A stretch of 64,000 nucleotides of DNA, taken from the NCBI RefSeq assembly GCF_004006175.1, contig NZ_CP033221.1, positions 124,001-188,000 on the forward strand, in the 5' to 3' direction. The translations under genes were made by a program, and so were the position numbers. The notes under the pieces were generated by a model. The model had not been told where the DNA came from. It saw only the letters and a list, made by a program, of their open reading frames with translations, and ran no database searches. This document shows positions 46,147 to 54,888 of this stretch, piece by piece (the first letter of the stretch is position 1; each line of letters opens with the position of its first letter). Source of the DNA: Parasedimentitalea marina (GTDB lineage Bacteria > Pseudomonadota > Alphaproteobacteria > Rhodobacterales > Rhodobacteraceae).

Positions 46147-46172
46147 GGTGGAGCGGTAAACACGGCTCCACC
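46147..46172. repeat. Hairpin between the two paralogues
   Basis: GGTGGAGC (46147-46154) and GCTCCACC (46165-46172) form a perfect 8-bp stem with a 10-nt loop, 30 bp after the first paralogue's stop. No T run follows, so it may be an mRNA processing or stability element rather than a terminator. Confidence 0.5.
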
Positions 46173-46201
46173 ATACGCCGCTTCCATAAAGGAATGGCCA
46201 G

Positions 46202-46900
46202 ATGTCCAGTTTTCATAAGATTGTCATCCAAAACCTGTCTTCAGATACTGAACAATTTTATGTCTTCCAACAACCGGCGGTCATTGCTGCGAACGGTACC
46301 GATCAGAGTGTGACATCAACCAGCCTCGGCACTGGCACACTGTTGCCCTATGACCAGTCGGGTACTGAGTTGGTGTTTAAGTTCGATGTCGAGTTTTTGG
46401 TGGGTGCCTATAGCAAACAAACGACAGCAAGTCAGACACGGATTGTCTTGGCCCCCCTTGTTCAAAGCAACCTTGAGTCGAGCTGGCCTATCACACTGAC
46501 ACCTTCGACTGAAGGGACAGAGGTTGATAATAGTTCGAACCTGTCGCCACAACCACTTGGGCTGTCAAAGCCTGCTTATCAACAAGGCGTTCCCGCAGGC
46601 AATTTTGGCATTCAGGTCCCCAGCTATACGCCCTCTGCAGGAGTGGATCTTTTTTGTGGCACTGCGGTCAAGGACGATAAAGGAGGGATCACATTATCCA
46701 GTTACATCACCCCACCACCTGTCAGCAGTGTCTTTTGCGCCCCGATTGCCAAGTACTACATAAAAGTTGGAACTGAAGCGGCCGGTAATATCATCACGTT
46801 TTCAACAGGAAACGCAGCACTTTGTGATTTCACGACCGGATATTCCACCTGCAATGTGTCCTATAATGCGGATGGATCATTCATCGTGACCGGGAAATAA
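46202..46900 (+). CDS. Unknown protein, paralogue of the preceding gene (copy 2)
   Basis: 232 residues. It starts MSSFHKIVIQNLSSDTEQFY and shares FQQPA, PLGLSKPAYQQGVPAGNFGI, KGGITLSSYI, CAPIAKYYIKVGTEAAGN and LCDFTTGYSTC with the upstream gene. No signal peptide or transmembrane helix. Function unknown; likely a structural or binding protein from its beta-rich, repetitive composition. Confidence 0.7.
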   Translation: MSSFHKIVIQNLSSDTEQFYVFQQPAVIAANGTDQSVTSTSLGTGTLLPYDQSGTELVFKFDVEFLVGAYSKQTTASQTRIVLAPLVQSNLESSWPITLTPSTEGTEVDNSSNLSPQPLGLSKPAYQQGVPAGNFGIQVPSYTPSAGVDLFCGTAVKDDKGGITLSSYITPPPVSSVFCAPIAKYYIKVGTEAAGNIITFSTGNAALCDFTTGYSTCNVSYNADGSFIVTGK

Positions 46901-46933
46901 GGCCCTCCCCCCAGGCTATATTTCCCATGCCCC

Positions 46934-46967
46934 TGCGCCTTGGCGATCAGCCAAGGCGCATTTAAAA
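46934..46967 (+). terminator. Intrinsic terminator after the second paralogue
   Basis: TGCGCCTTGGC (46934-46944) and GCCAAGGCGCA (46950-46960) make a perfect 11-bp stem with a 5-nt loop followed by TTTAAAA. It should end the transcript of the paralogous pair. Confidence 0.8.
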
Positions 46968-46992
46968 TAGCGTCTCATAAAAGGATTTTCCG

Positions 46993-47385
46993 ATGAATAT
47001 CTTTACAAAATCACTGACTATTCTTGCCCTCGTAGTCAGCGGAACCGGAGCCCAAGCTGCGTGTAATGACGCTTCATCTGCTACGATTGCGGCATCAATT
47101 GCCCATGGCCATGCCTTTGTAAAACATTCAGCCGAATTCGTGCATGGCGTCGTGATTGATGGGCTTCCTTTTCCGGATCCGACGATCGGTGACGCAGATG
47201 CCTTTGGTACGTTTATTCGCGGCATTCTGGATGCTCCGACCGCAAGCAAGGGACTTGTCAACGACAGATCTGCCTATTGGGCAACACCCACCGGGACCGT
47301 CGTCATTGTCAATTTGAATGTCGATGATTGCGGGACTGCCTTCCGCCCAAACTCGGGCATGGAATATTATGACAACCTTCAATAA
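46993..47385 (+). CDS. Small secreted protein with toxin-like motifs
   Basis: 130 residues. A signal peptide (MNIFTKSLTILALVVSGTGA, then QAACND) is followed by a ~105-residue mature part. The order AHGHAFVKHSAEF, an alpha-helical stretch, SAYWATPTGTVVIVNLN and GTAFRPNSGMEYYDNL resembles RNase-type domains found at the C-termini of polymorphic toxins (GHAFxKH and GTVVI...GTAF patterns). Two Cys may form a disulfide. This likeness is from memory, without an alignment. A small ORF that could encode a partner follows 78 bp downstream. Confidence 0.55.
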   Translation: MNIFTKSLTILALVVSGTGAQAACNDASSATIAASIAHGHAFVKHSAEFVHGVVIDGLPFPDPTIGDADAFGTFIRGILDAPTASKGLVNDRSAYWATPTGTVVIVNLNVDDCGTAFRPNSGMEYYDNLQ

Positions 47386-47463
47386 GCATTGAACTCCGGG
47401 AAACCCCACCGCTTGCCAAAGTGCTGAGGGCCTGCTCCTATTAGATCAAACGGGGAAACGCCA

Positions 47464-47640
47464 ATGCCTTTCACTGCTGAACAATTAAGCAACGACGACT
47501 ACCGGACACTTATTCAAGTTCTAAATCACATGCTTCTTGAAACAGAGGACAGTGAATTTCACACTCTGATTGGGGTGCCGAAAGCGGACGGCGACGCTTT
47601 GCAACGAAAGCTTCGTGCTTTGCAGAAAGCATTGAAATAG
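47464..47640 (+). CDS. Small hypothetical protein, possible partner of the secreted protein
   Basis: 58 residues (MPFTAEQLSNDDYRTLIQVL at the start), acidic and helical, with no hydrophobic stretch; ATG 47464 follows GGGGAAA. It has good codon composition and is on the same strand as the secreted protein gene. It has no recognised domain. An immunity or antitoxin role is possible only from position and size. Confidence 0.5.
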   Translation: MPFTAEQLSNDDYRTLIQVLNHMLLETEDSEFHTLIGVPKADGDALQRKLRALQKALK

Positions 47641-47771
47641 GGACGTGGTCGGACCAAATACTGTCCACCGCAACCCTAACACCATAGCTGTAGACCGCTA
47701 TCAATTGGACCAAAGCACCGCAGGTCATGCAGAGGCCCCATGATAGTTCTTTGTTATTCTAACAAGGGACC

Positions 47772-49829
47772 TTACTGGTCTTCAGACGAGTCAATTTGGA
47801 TGGGTCCGTTTGGTTTTAACCCTGTAAAGTCGATGGTTACGTCAACTTGCCCTCCGCCTGTACGTGTTTTGGCAACCTCTCCGTGCGGTTTGGCTGTTTC
47901 CCAAAGCCATTTTCTATCTCCAGCGGCGCCTTTTGATATCGCCGAAACGGCCAATCTTGCGACGCGTGGTGCGGCGGAGCTTGTTCCCCATTCGCACCAT
48001 GCTGCCACTACTGGATCCTGCGCTTATGACGCCGGTCAGGACTGGACTATCATCGGCTAGGGCGGCGGCATCAGGGCCAAGGCGGTATGGTTCGCTGGCA
48101 TCGCGCGGTGGTGTGATAGGTGGCTGCAGAATAATCCGACAGCAACCGATTGCTTTGTGTAAAGGCAGCAACAATCATAGGAGACTGTCCGCAGGCATAG
48201 CCGCTCAGCGTTCCCGCACGCCGGATGATACTTTCCGTATGTGGTGGGTCGACGGGTAGGGTGCTCCCAAAGCGTCGAAAACGACATAGTCTGGATTGTT
48301 GAAGTACCCTTGTTTTCCACCTGGAGAAAATCCGGGCAAGGTCTCGTCGCGCTCGATCCTGACATCAACGCTTTGGCTTGCGGTAATGTCGAGAGGAGTG
48401 ATCTCAATCTTCCACCGGCCTGCCCGGGCCAAGTCCGATGCGGATAGGCTTGCAGTTGGGTTTAAGCTAAAAGTAATTAGCCCACGTTGGGTTTCCCCAT
48501 GTTCAAAACTGTAAGCTAAACGGGCAAGTTCCCTTCCTGTCCCGTCACACAATTGTTGATGCGTATTTCCACCCACCACAACAGGATCACTTGTCGGGCC
48601 ACCGGGCACTGTGGCGCGGATGCTCACAAAGGGTGGGATTGATGCTGCGCCGCTATAGGGCATCCACATCTGCACGTGGCTAGCGGTTCGGTCATCTGGC
48701 TGCGCAACGAAATCGAGCGTTCTTGATTTGCTGCCAGCCCTTTGTCAAATGCCAGTTTGGCATGTATGCGTTGCAGGTTTCCATTGCCGGCAGGTAACAC
48801 CAATCGCATCTCTTGTTCGAATTTACGCGGTGATTCATCCCCAAGAAACTGCGCGATCACCCGATCTATTGGGCCCGTACCGTCATGGGGTCCACCAAAG
48901 TTTCCATAGCTGAAATTCACAACCACCGGAGGTCGTTTTCGGTCAGGTAAACGAAATTGGGCGGCTTGGCGCTGTATTCGTTTGAGCGCCAGTATCAGGC
49001 TTGGCAAAGTGCTCTGTCCCGTCGAGTCTTGGGTGACATGTGACGGAAGTAGTGCGCAAATGATCGGGCGGTCGGGCGGTGGTTGTGACATCGAGTAGCC
49101 CGTAGCCAACGCCATAACATGGGTCCCATGCGATCTGCGTAATGCAACCGCTGATACCTCGTTGTCATGGGCATCAAACAACCCCACGCTTGCGTAGAAC
49201 TTCTGCTCGTCCAGCAGATCGTTGGTGGTGCAGGTTTTTAATAGATCGTCAATCGCAGCCTTATCGTAAGTTCTGCCATATGTCTTGTCCCTGCCTGAGC
49301 GGTTGGGCTTGACCGTCAGAATATTCGCAAATGCAACGCGGGTCGACGTCAGGCCATCTCGGAACAGGTTGTGCGCAAATGCAATGCTGTCGTCGATAAC
49401 GGCAGTGATAATTGTGCCCTTAGAAACGGGTATCTTTGCCGAAGGGACCTCTTCGATCTGGGCGCTAAAATCCAAGAGTTCCGGATCGATGATACTGCCC
49501 AGGTGCACCCCTGTAACCGAGAAATTTGCTCCGTTCTGATTTAGAGAACTTAGCAAGATCCGCCGCGCAAAAATTGCAACAATTTGACGGCTCGATACTT
49601 GTGCGCGGTCATAGTGATCATAGTCGTTGGGGATAAGTAAATCCTGCGGATATGAGGCCAGTACCTGTGCCTCAAAGTCGTTGATACTGATCCCAGACAA
49701 GTCAACCAATGCGGACCACCAAATTGACTCGGGGTCGGTGGGGTAATGATTGGTGCTTCGTGACAGACGAAAGTCCGTCACTTGATTGCCTGCGTGCATG
49801 TTGCGAACAGTTTTCCAATGCAAGGCCAT
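47772..49829 (-). pseudogene. Subtilisin-family (S8) serine peptidase, broken by frameshifts
   Basis: Successive frames rebuild a ~680-residue S8 peptidase. The Asp site is VIDDSIAFAHNLFRD, the His site RRSHGTHVMALATG, the oxyanion Asn is in VLPAGNGN (all in the piece 49829-48624), and the Ser site GTSSAAPRVARLAVS lies in the last piece (48008-47772). Linking pieces are 48675-48205 (VSIRATVPGGPTSDPVVVGG) and 48174-47914. Three breaks (about 48680, 48190 and 47990) separate them. No signal peptide is visible. It is third in a minus-strand group with the regulator and the PAP2-like gene. Confidence 0.8.
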
Positions 49830-49878
49830 GCTCACTCCATTTCAAAGAAATTTATGTGCGGTTCAGGGCAGATTGTGG

Positions 49879-51033
49879 TCAAACGTTTTGCCACTCGCTT
49901 TGTGCTTTCTTCCAAAGCCATGCGAGGGGACGCGACACCATTTCAGAGGTCGTTGTTTGATTGACCGCCGTCGCCCACGGATCCGATTTTGGTCCAGAGA
50001 TTTTGCGTTGAAGATCATCTTCCGCCAGATAAAGTGTGTGCCAATCGAAATCGTCTGCCGCAGGAAATGCCGTGCCATGGAAGTTTGCGCTGGTCAAATG
50101 TCCAACAGTCGGATCGCAAAGCGCGTGGATATAGTCCGCCAGAGTGAGGCCCAGAATTGCGCCGACCGCACTGTCCATCGGGAAATGCACCCCGGCAATT
50201 GTCCTATTTATCGCAATGCGCGACGCCAAACGCATGCACATCTCCCCAAACACCGTCCTGTCTATATTGCTTTGCATCCGACGAGCGCAGAAGCTTCCAT
50301 AGTATTCGGGCTGTAATAAAGGCCTCAGTGGCATGCCCGCTAGGCAGTGATCCATGCGTCGGAGTCATGATAACCGGCTGAACTTGAGGCGAAAATTCGA
50401 CCGGTCGCTTTGCGGCGATACCGTATTTCATGCGCATTCCACAGTAATTTGTGAATCGTAACGCAGCCGATAATAGCTCCAATGTGTATGGTGTTCGTGC
50501 AGGGTCCATAAACGCAATGGACGCCAAAAATGGCGAAATCATACTGGTTTGTTGCAAAATTTCAGCGGCCCTGTCGGCCCGCAAATCCGCATAGGCAGTC
50601 AGGTATGCCATTTGCTGTTTGAACTGCATTATGGTCGGTGCGGTAAGGGATACTAAGGGAGTATCATGTGGCTTGGGTGGGCCTTCGGCGCCAGTGTCCA
50701 GTCGCCAAAGATTGGCGGTTGCAGTGTCGCCTTGGGTCTCAGAAAATGCCACACGTGTGCCCATTTCAAACATAAATAGACTGGCCCGAACATCCGGAGA
50801 AAGACGTACAAGGTTTTTGGTGTCATTTGGACTGCCAGGACGAATATCTGGATCAAAATCCAATGGAGCGCCAACAATTCCATCACGTGAATTAAGCAGA
50901 GCATCAGCTGTTAGCGGGCTTTCAGTTACACCAAAACTGTTGAAGCTGTTGAAACTATTAAAGCTGTTAAAGCTATTGAAACTGTTAAAGCTATTTTCGG
51001 GTGAGCCTTTGGATGAAATAGAAATAGTGGCAT
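49879..51033 (-). CDS. PAP2 superfamily / vanadium-haloperoxidase-like protein, two frame breaks
   Basis: Motifs of acid phosphatases and vanadium haloperoxidases are present: K-x6-RP (KYGIAAKRP), SLPSGHATEA (PSGH) and NRTIAGVHFPMDS (R-x5-H-x3-D). The frame breaks near 50270 between the second and third motif. The start is best placed at ATG 51033 after GAGGAG; one extra G (ATGGCC for ATGCC) makes it read MATISISSKGSPE directly into an (Asn-Ser-Phe)7 tract. Without that, only a TTG at 50863 is available. About 384 residues, no signal peptide. Phosphatase versus haloperoxidase activity cannot be decided. Confidence 0.78.
50934..50996. repeat. Seven 9-bp tandem repeats encoding Asn-Ser-Phe
   Basis: Seven near-identical 9-mers (consensus AAACTGTTG with third-position variation) in a row. 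On the minus strand they encode seven Asn-Ser-Phe units near the N-terminus of the PAP2-like protein. Most differences are synonymous, indicating that the peptide repeat is maintained. Confidence 0.9.
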
Positions 51034-51061
51034 CTCCTCAATTTTCATTTTAGAAATTTAG

Positions 51062-53122
51062 TCAGGATGGAACGCCGATCTCTTGCAAAGTTGCAGCAAA
51101 TTTCCGGCCAACTTCATATTCGGAGCTCGGTGAGTTTTTCAGCCAACCACTAACAGTTAGCCCAGGTTGTATTATTAATAATTCATTAACTGTATCTTTG
51201 GCATCTTTTTCAAGTCCAAAACGTTTCTGAGCCACAGATTTGATCCGTAGAGTGGAGGCATGAGATCGATTTAAACGCAAAGAAGCATCGGCAAGTTCAA
51301 TTGCCTTTTCCCAATTTTCGGCGGCCAAATAAGCCCCGGAGCCAAGTGCCAAGTAAATGAAACTATGTGGGTCGAGAGGTGCCAGATGCATTGCATGGTC
51401 TGTATCTTTGACGGCTTGGACACCTTTGCCTTGAAACGCGTATAGAGTTCCTCGCAGTAGTCTCCCGTACGGATCGTTGGGATTTGCCATTAAAGCGGCG
51501 TCGTACCGATCTTTGGCCCGACCGAGATCTCGAAATAGGTTAGTGAACACAGCACCTTCGCTGACCAATGCCAAAGTACACTCCGGATCGACTTCAAGCG
51601 CCCGCGACGAAAACTGCAATGCTGCAGCCCCTTGCTCGAATGGAGTGTCAGTCCATCCTTGCTGAACCAACAAGACATACCAGCGTGCGATCCAGGACAG
51701 AACGACCGGATGGTCTGGAGTGCGAGCAATCAGTTCATCCAGCATCGCCCGCGCTGTTTGAAAATCTGACCATGACAATCTATGCATGAAGGAAATAGCG
51801 GCGTTTAACAGCGAATAATTCTTAAGTGAATGTAGTGGTTTAGATCGAACTTGTATCGCCTCATTTACGCTAATGGCCCTGCGCAAACGGTTCACCACCC
51901 TATTGCTAATTTCATCGTTGCCGATCCATTCCTCGAGGGGGAGAGAGAGAGGTTCAGCCCAAAGAACCGTTCCTGAAGTGACATCAACGAACTCAAACTT
52001 AACAACAAGGGCTGTGCCGTAGGCGAAACAGTTCCCTGTTAGAACAAAGTCTGCGTTTAAGGCCTTTGCAATGGTCGCCATAGGGGGGGAGACGGCTTGG
52101 AAACCAAGCGTTGAAAGTCTCGAGATTACGTTGATGTCGGCGGCTTGCGACAACGCAAAAATTATATCATCGGCCAAAATGGCTCTCAGAGCATTGTTTT
52201 CCGGTGATCCATTTCGCATTTTCAGCGGTAGTACTGCCACTGTTGGAAGGACGTCGCCTGCGGCAGTCCGCATGGCCGAGTGACGGGACATCGCGTATGG
52301 ATGGACCTTAAATGCCCGGACGAAATCGCCTTTCCCATCAGGAACGCATGGGCCGAGATCTTCAAAATCACATTCAAGACTATTGTAAAGGAGATCCCTG
52401 ATATCAACAGTCACGATCAGGATGTCTGGGTTCAGAGCGTTGGCAAGCGTCCCCAAGGGCACATCTCGTTGAGGTGCCAATACGTCAATTTCCATTCGCA
52501 ATGGGCCTGCTGACAAGTCAAATGCGCGCTGTGTGAGTGCCTGCGCACAGCGCACCGCCTCAATTGGGGTCGCAAAGGTCAAAATAACGGCGTCATTTTC
52601 GATGGGTTGTGTTTTGATTGGCCAGTGGAGGATTGTGACTGGATCAAGAATGTCCACCAACCTGCGCGTAGCCAGAGGCTGAAAGTCCCTGCTTATGTAC
52701 AAGACAGCTGGCACTTCTTGCGAGCCCCATTGATCAAAATCTATTTTGGGCGTGATGTCAGGATGTCGCCGATCCTCAGCCGTATCGCTGCTCACTGGGG
52801 CACCCAAAAGTATATATCCTTGTTTGGGTACCGTACGTAGAATATTCCGGTCGCTGTCTTTCAAATGTTTGCGGATATCTGCGATGCACTGAGTTAAACT
52901 ATCGTCGGTGACGCTAACATCTGGCCATATGGCAGCAATCAGATCGTTTTTGGTAACCAATTTCCCAAGGTGTTCAGCCAGAATCTTCAGAACATGTGCA
53001 GACTGCGGTCTCAGTCGAATAGGACTGCCCGCAAGGTCCGTCAATAAGCGCAATGTGATATTATATCTGCAGATCCCAAGGCGAATTTGATTAGGGCTCG
53101 TGGTAACTTCTGGCAATAACAT
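51062..53122 (-). CDS. Large winged-helix/TPR regulator (CadC/adenylate-cyclase-like architecture)
   Basis: 686 residues. Residues ~10-105 form an OmpR/PhoB-type winged helix (LRPQSAHVLKILAEHLGKLV, TDDSLTQCIADIRKHLKD, TVPKQGYILLG). The middle (~290-420) is a FlgO/TolB-like sensor (VLPTVAVLPLKMRNGS, FVLTGNCFAYGTALVVKFEF). The last third (~440-660) is a set of TPR-like helices (RALEVDPECTLALVSEGAVF). No membrane helix is seen. It lies 28 bp upstream of the PAP2-like gene and probably controls that group. Confidence 0.82.
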   Translation of the reverse strand: MLLPEVTTSPNQIRLGICRYNITLRLLTDLAGSPIRLRPQSAHVLKILAEHLGKLVTKNDLIAAIWPDVSVTDDSLTQCIADIRKHLKDSDRNILRTVPKQGYILLGAPVSSDTAEDRRHPDITPKIDFDQWGSQEVPAVLYISRDFQPLATRRLVDILDPVTILHWPIKTQPIENDAVILTFATPIEAVRCAQALTQRAFDLSAGPLRMEIDVLAPQRDVPLGTLANALNPDILIVTVDIRDLLYNSLECDFEDLGPCVPDGKGDFVRAFKVHPYAMSRHSAMRTAAGDVLPTVAVLPLKMRNGSPENNALRAILADDIIFALSQAADINVISRLSTLGFQAVSPPMATIAKALNADFVLTGNCFAYGTALVVKFEFVDVTSGTVLWAEPLSLPLEEWIGNDEISNRVVNRLRRAISVNEAIQVRSKPLHSLKNYSLLNAAISFMHRLSWSDFQTARAMLDELIARTPDHPVVLSWIARWYVLLVQQGWTDTPFEQGAAALQFSSRALEVDPECTLALVSEGAVFTNLFRDLGRAKDRYDAALMANPNDPYGRLLRGTLYAFQGKGVQAVKDTDHAMHLAPLDPHSFIYLALGSGAYLAAENWEKAIELADASLRLNRSHASTLRIKSVAQKRFGLEKDAKDTVNELLIIQPGLTVSGWLKNSPSSEYEVGRKFAATLQEIGVPS

Positions 53123-53570
53123 CTCCCTTTAACTATTTGACTTTATTTAGTAATTGATCAATTTTGGATGAGCGACATCAGTAACATGCAAAATAGGCCG
53201 CGCGCGCATTGTTTTCATGATTTCAGATAGCAAAGGCAGCTTAGCGCATAATATTTTAAAGCCATCTGCTTGAATATCAACACAACCAAAAGATATTTAT
53301 ACTTTAAGCTGAAGTGAACGCTGTACGAGACCTTTCTAATTCGTAAAGTCCTTCGAATCTAGTGCTGGATCCGCTTAAGGTTGTGCGCTGACCTTGTCCT
53401 CGACCGCAATGTTGATAATTCGTCATTGCAAAAGGGCCATTCATCCGACGTTATCGTATGAATGGTGTGAATCGTGCGGATAGTGCTTGCGCAATCCGAT
53501 ATCGCTTTTGGGGTATTGTCGGGCTACTACTGAACACGGGTTGCAAGTAGATGAGGTGTCCCGTCTGTTG
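53123..53570. other. Gene-free region between the regulator and hutC
   Basis: About 450 bp, AT-rich near the regulator start (likely promoter of the minus-strand accessory group). No conserved frame, repeat or RNA gene was recognised in the remainder. Confidence 0.5.
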
Positions 53571-54272
53571 TTAGATCCGGGTCGTTAGCCGATATCCCAA
53601 ATGATAAAATAGCCGCGCGAAAGTGACCGCACGGTTTTCGATCCAAGTTATGCGCTCGGTTGTGAATAGGGCGTCGCCTTCTGAGCTGTCTAGAAATTCA
53701 GCGATTTCTTTTGTGGCCCGGCTGGCTGCAAACGTGATTTCGGCATTGGTCAGCGGCACTTCGCTGAGCAACCATTCGTTGGGGCCAACGTCCTTAAAAT
53801 CAATCTGTGCGGCGCTGCCAACAACTTCGAGGTTTATCCAGCGGTCTTCGAATTGATAGGGTTTGTTGTTGTGATAATGCATGCATTGCAGGTGTAACGC
53901 TTGGTCGCCTTCGGACATGGCTAATTTTGCGCGTAGCCAGCTGGGTACGTCGGATTGGACCCGCTTCACCAATGCATATCGATAGACCCCGCCTGTTTGT
54001 TCAATCTCGTCGCGGATGACGGGTATATCAAATTTAGCACGCGGTGTTGGCGACAGTTTTACAAGAGTTCCCGCTTTGCGCTTTCGTTCAAGAATTCCTT
54101 CTTCGGCAAGTTCGCGCATCGCTCGATTTACAGTTGCACGCGCGCATCCAAACAGTTCGGCCAGCTCAACTTCGCCCGGGATAATGGTGCCAGGGGCCCA
54201 AGTGCTGTCGCGGATTGACTGAAGAACCTTTGCCTTTACGGATTGATAACTGACTCTCGCTGCCTGGCCCAT
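53571..54272 (-). CDS. hutC: Histidine utilization repressor HutC (GntR family)
   Basis: 233 residues. The GntR winged helix reads VKAKVLQSIRDSTWAPGTII, ELAELFGCARATVNRAMREL, with KRKAGTLV as the wing. The UTRA effector domain follows (AEFLDSSEGDALFTTERITW near residue 190). HutC senses urocanate and represses hut genes. It is divergent from hutD, and the palindrome TTAGGTATATACCTAA in between is a fitting operator. Confidence 0.92.
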   Translation of the reverse strand: MGQAARVSYQSVKAKVLQSIRDSTWAPGTIIPGEVELAELFGCARATVNRAMRELAEEGILERKRKAGTLVKLSPTPRAKFDIPVIRDEIEQTGGVYRYALVKRVQSDVPSWLRAKLAMSEGDQALHLQCMHYHNNKPYQFEDRWINLEVVGSAAQIDFKDVGPNEWLLSEVPLTNAEITFAASRATKEIAEFLDSSEGDALFTTERITWIENRAVTFARLFYHLGYRLTTRI

Positions 54273-54304
54273 GTCTCAACCCTGTATCTCTATTCATAAT
54301 TGGA

Positions 54305-54320
54305 TTAGGTATATACCTAA
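54305..54320. promoter_or_regulatory. HutC-type operator palindrome
   Basis: TTAGGTATATACCTAA is a perfect 16-bp palindrome with a GTATATAC core, as expected for GntR/HutC proteins. It lies 33 bp upstream of the hutC start and 24 bp upstream of hutD, so it could control both. Confidence 0.75.
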
Positions 54321-54343
54321 CGCAAGTCACACTTGAGGCCAAG

Positions 54344-54888
54344 ATGAAGATTATTTCTCCCAATCAGCAGCGGCCTGTGGCATGGAAAAACGGCAATGGA
54401 ATTACGCGCGAGATTGCGCAATTTCCAGCAAGCCAACCTTATAACTGGCGTCTTAGTATTGCGGAAATGGATGGGCGTGCTGAATTCTCAACATTTCCTG
54501 GTTTAAGGCGTGTTCTAACTGTAATTGCCGGGCAGGGGATGGTTTTGGAACACCCACTGGACAGATCGAAGTGAACCCTTACGAACCGGTTGTTTTGATG
54601 GCAATCTAAAGGTTGATGCCACGCTCAACGACGGTCCTGTGCAAAACTTCAATCTAATCTATAACCCTGAACGCCTGCGTACGGATTTTCAGGTTCTAAC
54701 TGGGCGGCACAGCTTGCAGCTGCCGAACTGTCCAGGCCGCACCGTGGTGTTCTATGTTATCCAGGGCAATGCAACCTTTGACGGGTCATCCCTAAGGGGG
54801 TGAAACAGCGATTTCGGTTGAGACCGCTGAGACAACTTGTACATTGGAGGCCGGTATAGGAATGCTATTTACTCTAGACAAAATCTAA
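54344..54888 (+). pseudogene. hutD: HutD family protein, broken by three frameshifts
   Basis: The gene begins MKIISPNQQRPVAWKNGNGI with TREIAQFP and LSIAEMDGRAEFSTFPGLRR, the HutD cupin signature. Near 54555 it shifts frame (PTGQIEVNPYEP), again near 54595 (CFDGNLKVDATLNDGPVQNF), and again near 54795 (GETAISVETAETTCTLEAGI), ending at TAA 54886-54888. HutD is a conserved cupin that limits histidine catabolism in pseudomonads. The extreme 3' end overlaps the convergent hutF stop. Confidence 0.8.

Noticed and set aside
46147..46172. Hairpin between the paralogues as a CRISPR-like or attachment repeat
   Set aside because: Single copy, no spacers and no duplicated flank; a local mRNA structure is the simpler reading.
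50619..51053. Plus-strand ORF with Leu-Lys repeats (KLLKLLKLL)
   Set aside because: It is the antisense reading of the Asn-Ser-Phe repeat in the PAP2-like gene and overlaps that gene throughout.
54526..54545. TGCCGGGCAGGGG in hutD as a third copy of the hairpin-element arm
   Set aside because: Only nine bases match, there is no right arm or inner stem, and the bases encode the conserved HutD residues VIAGQGM.
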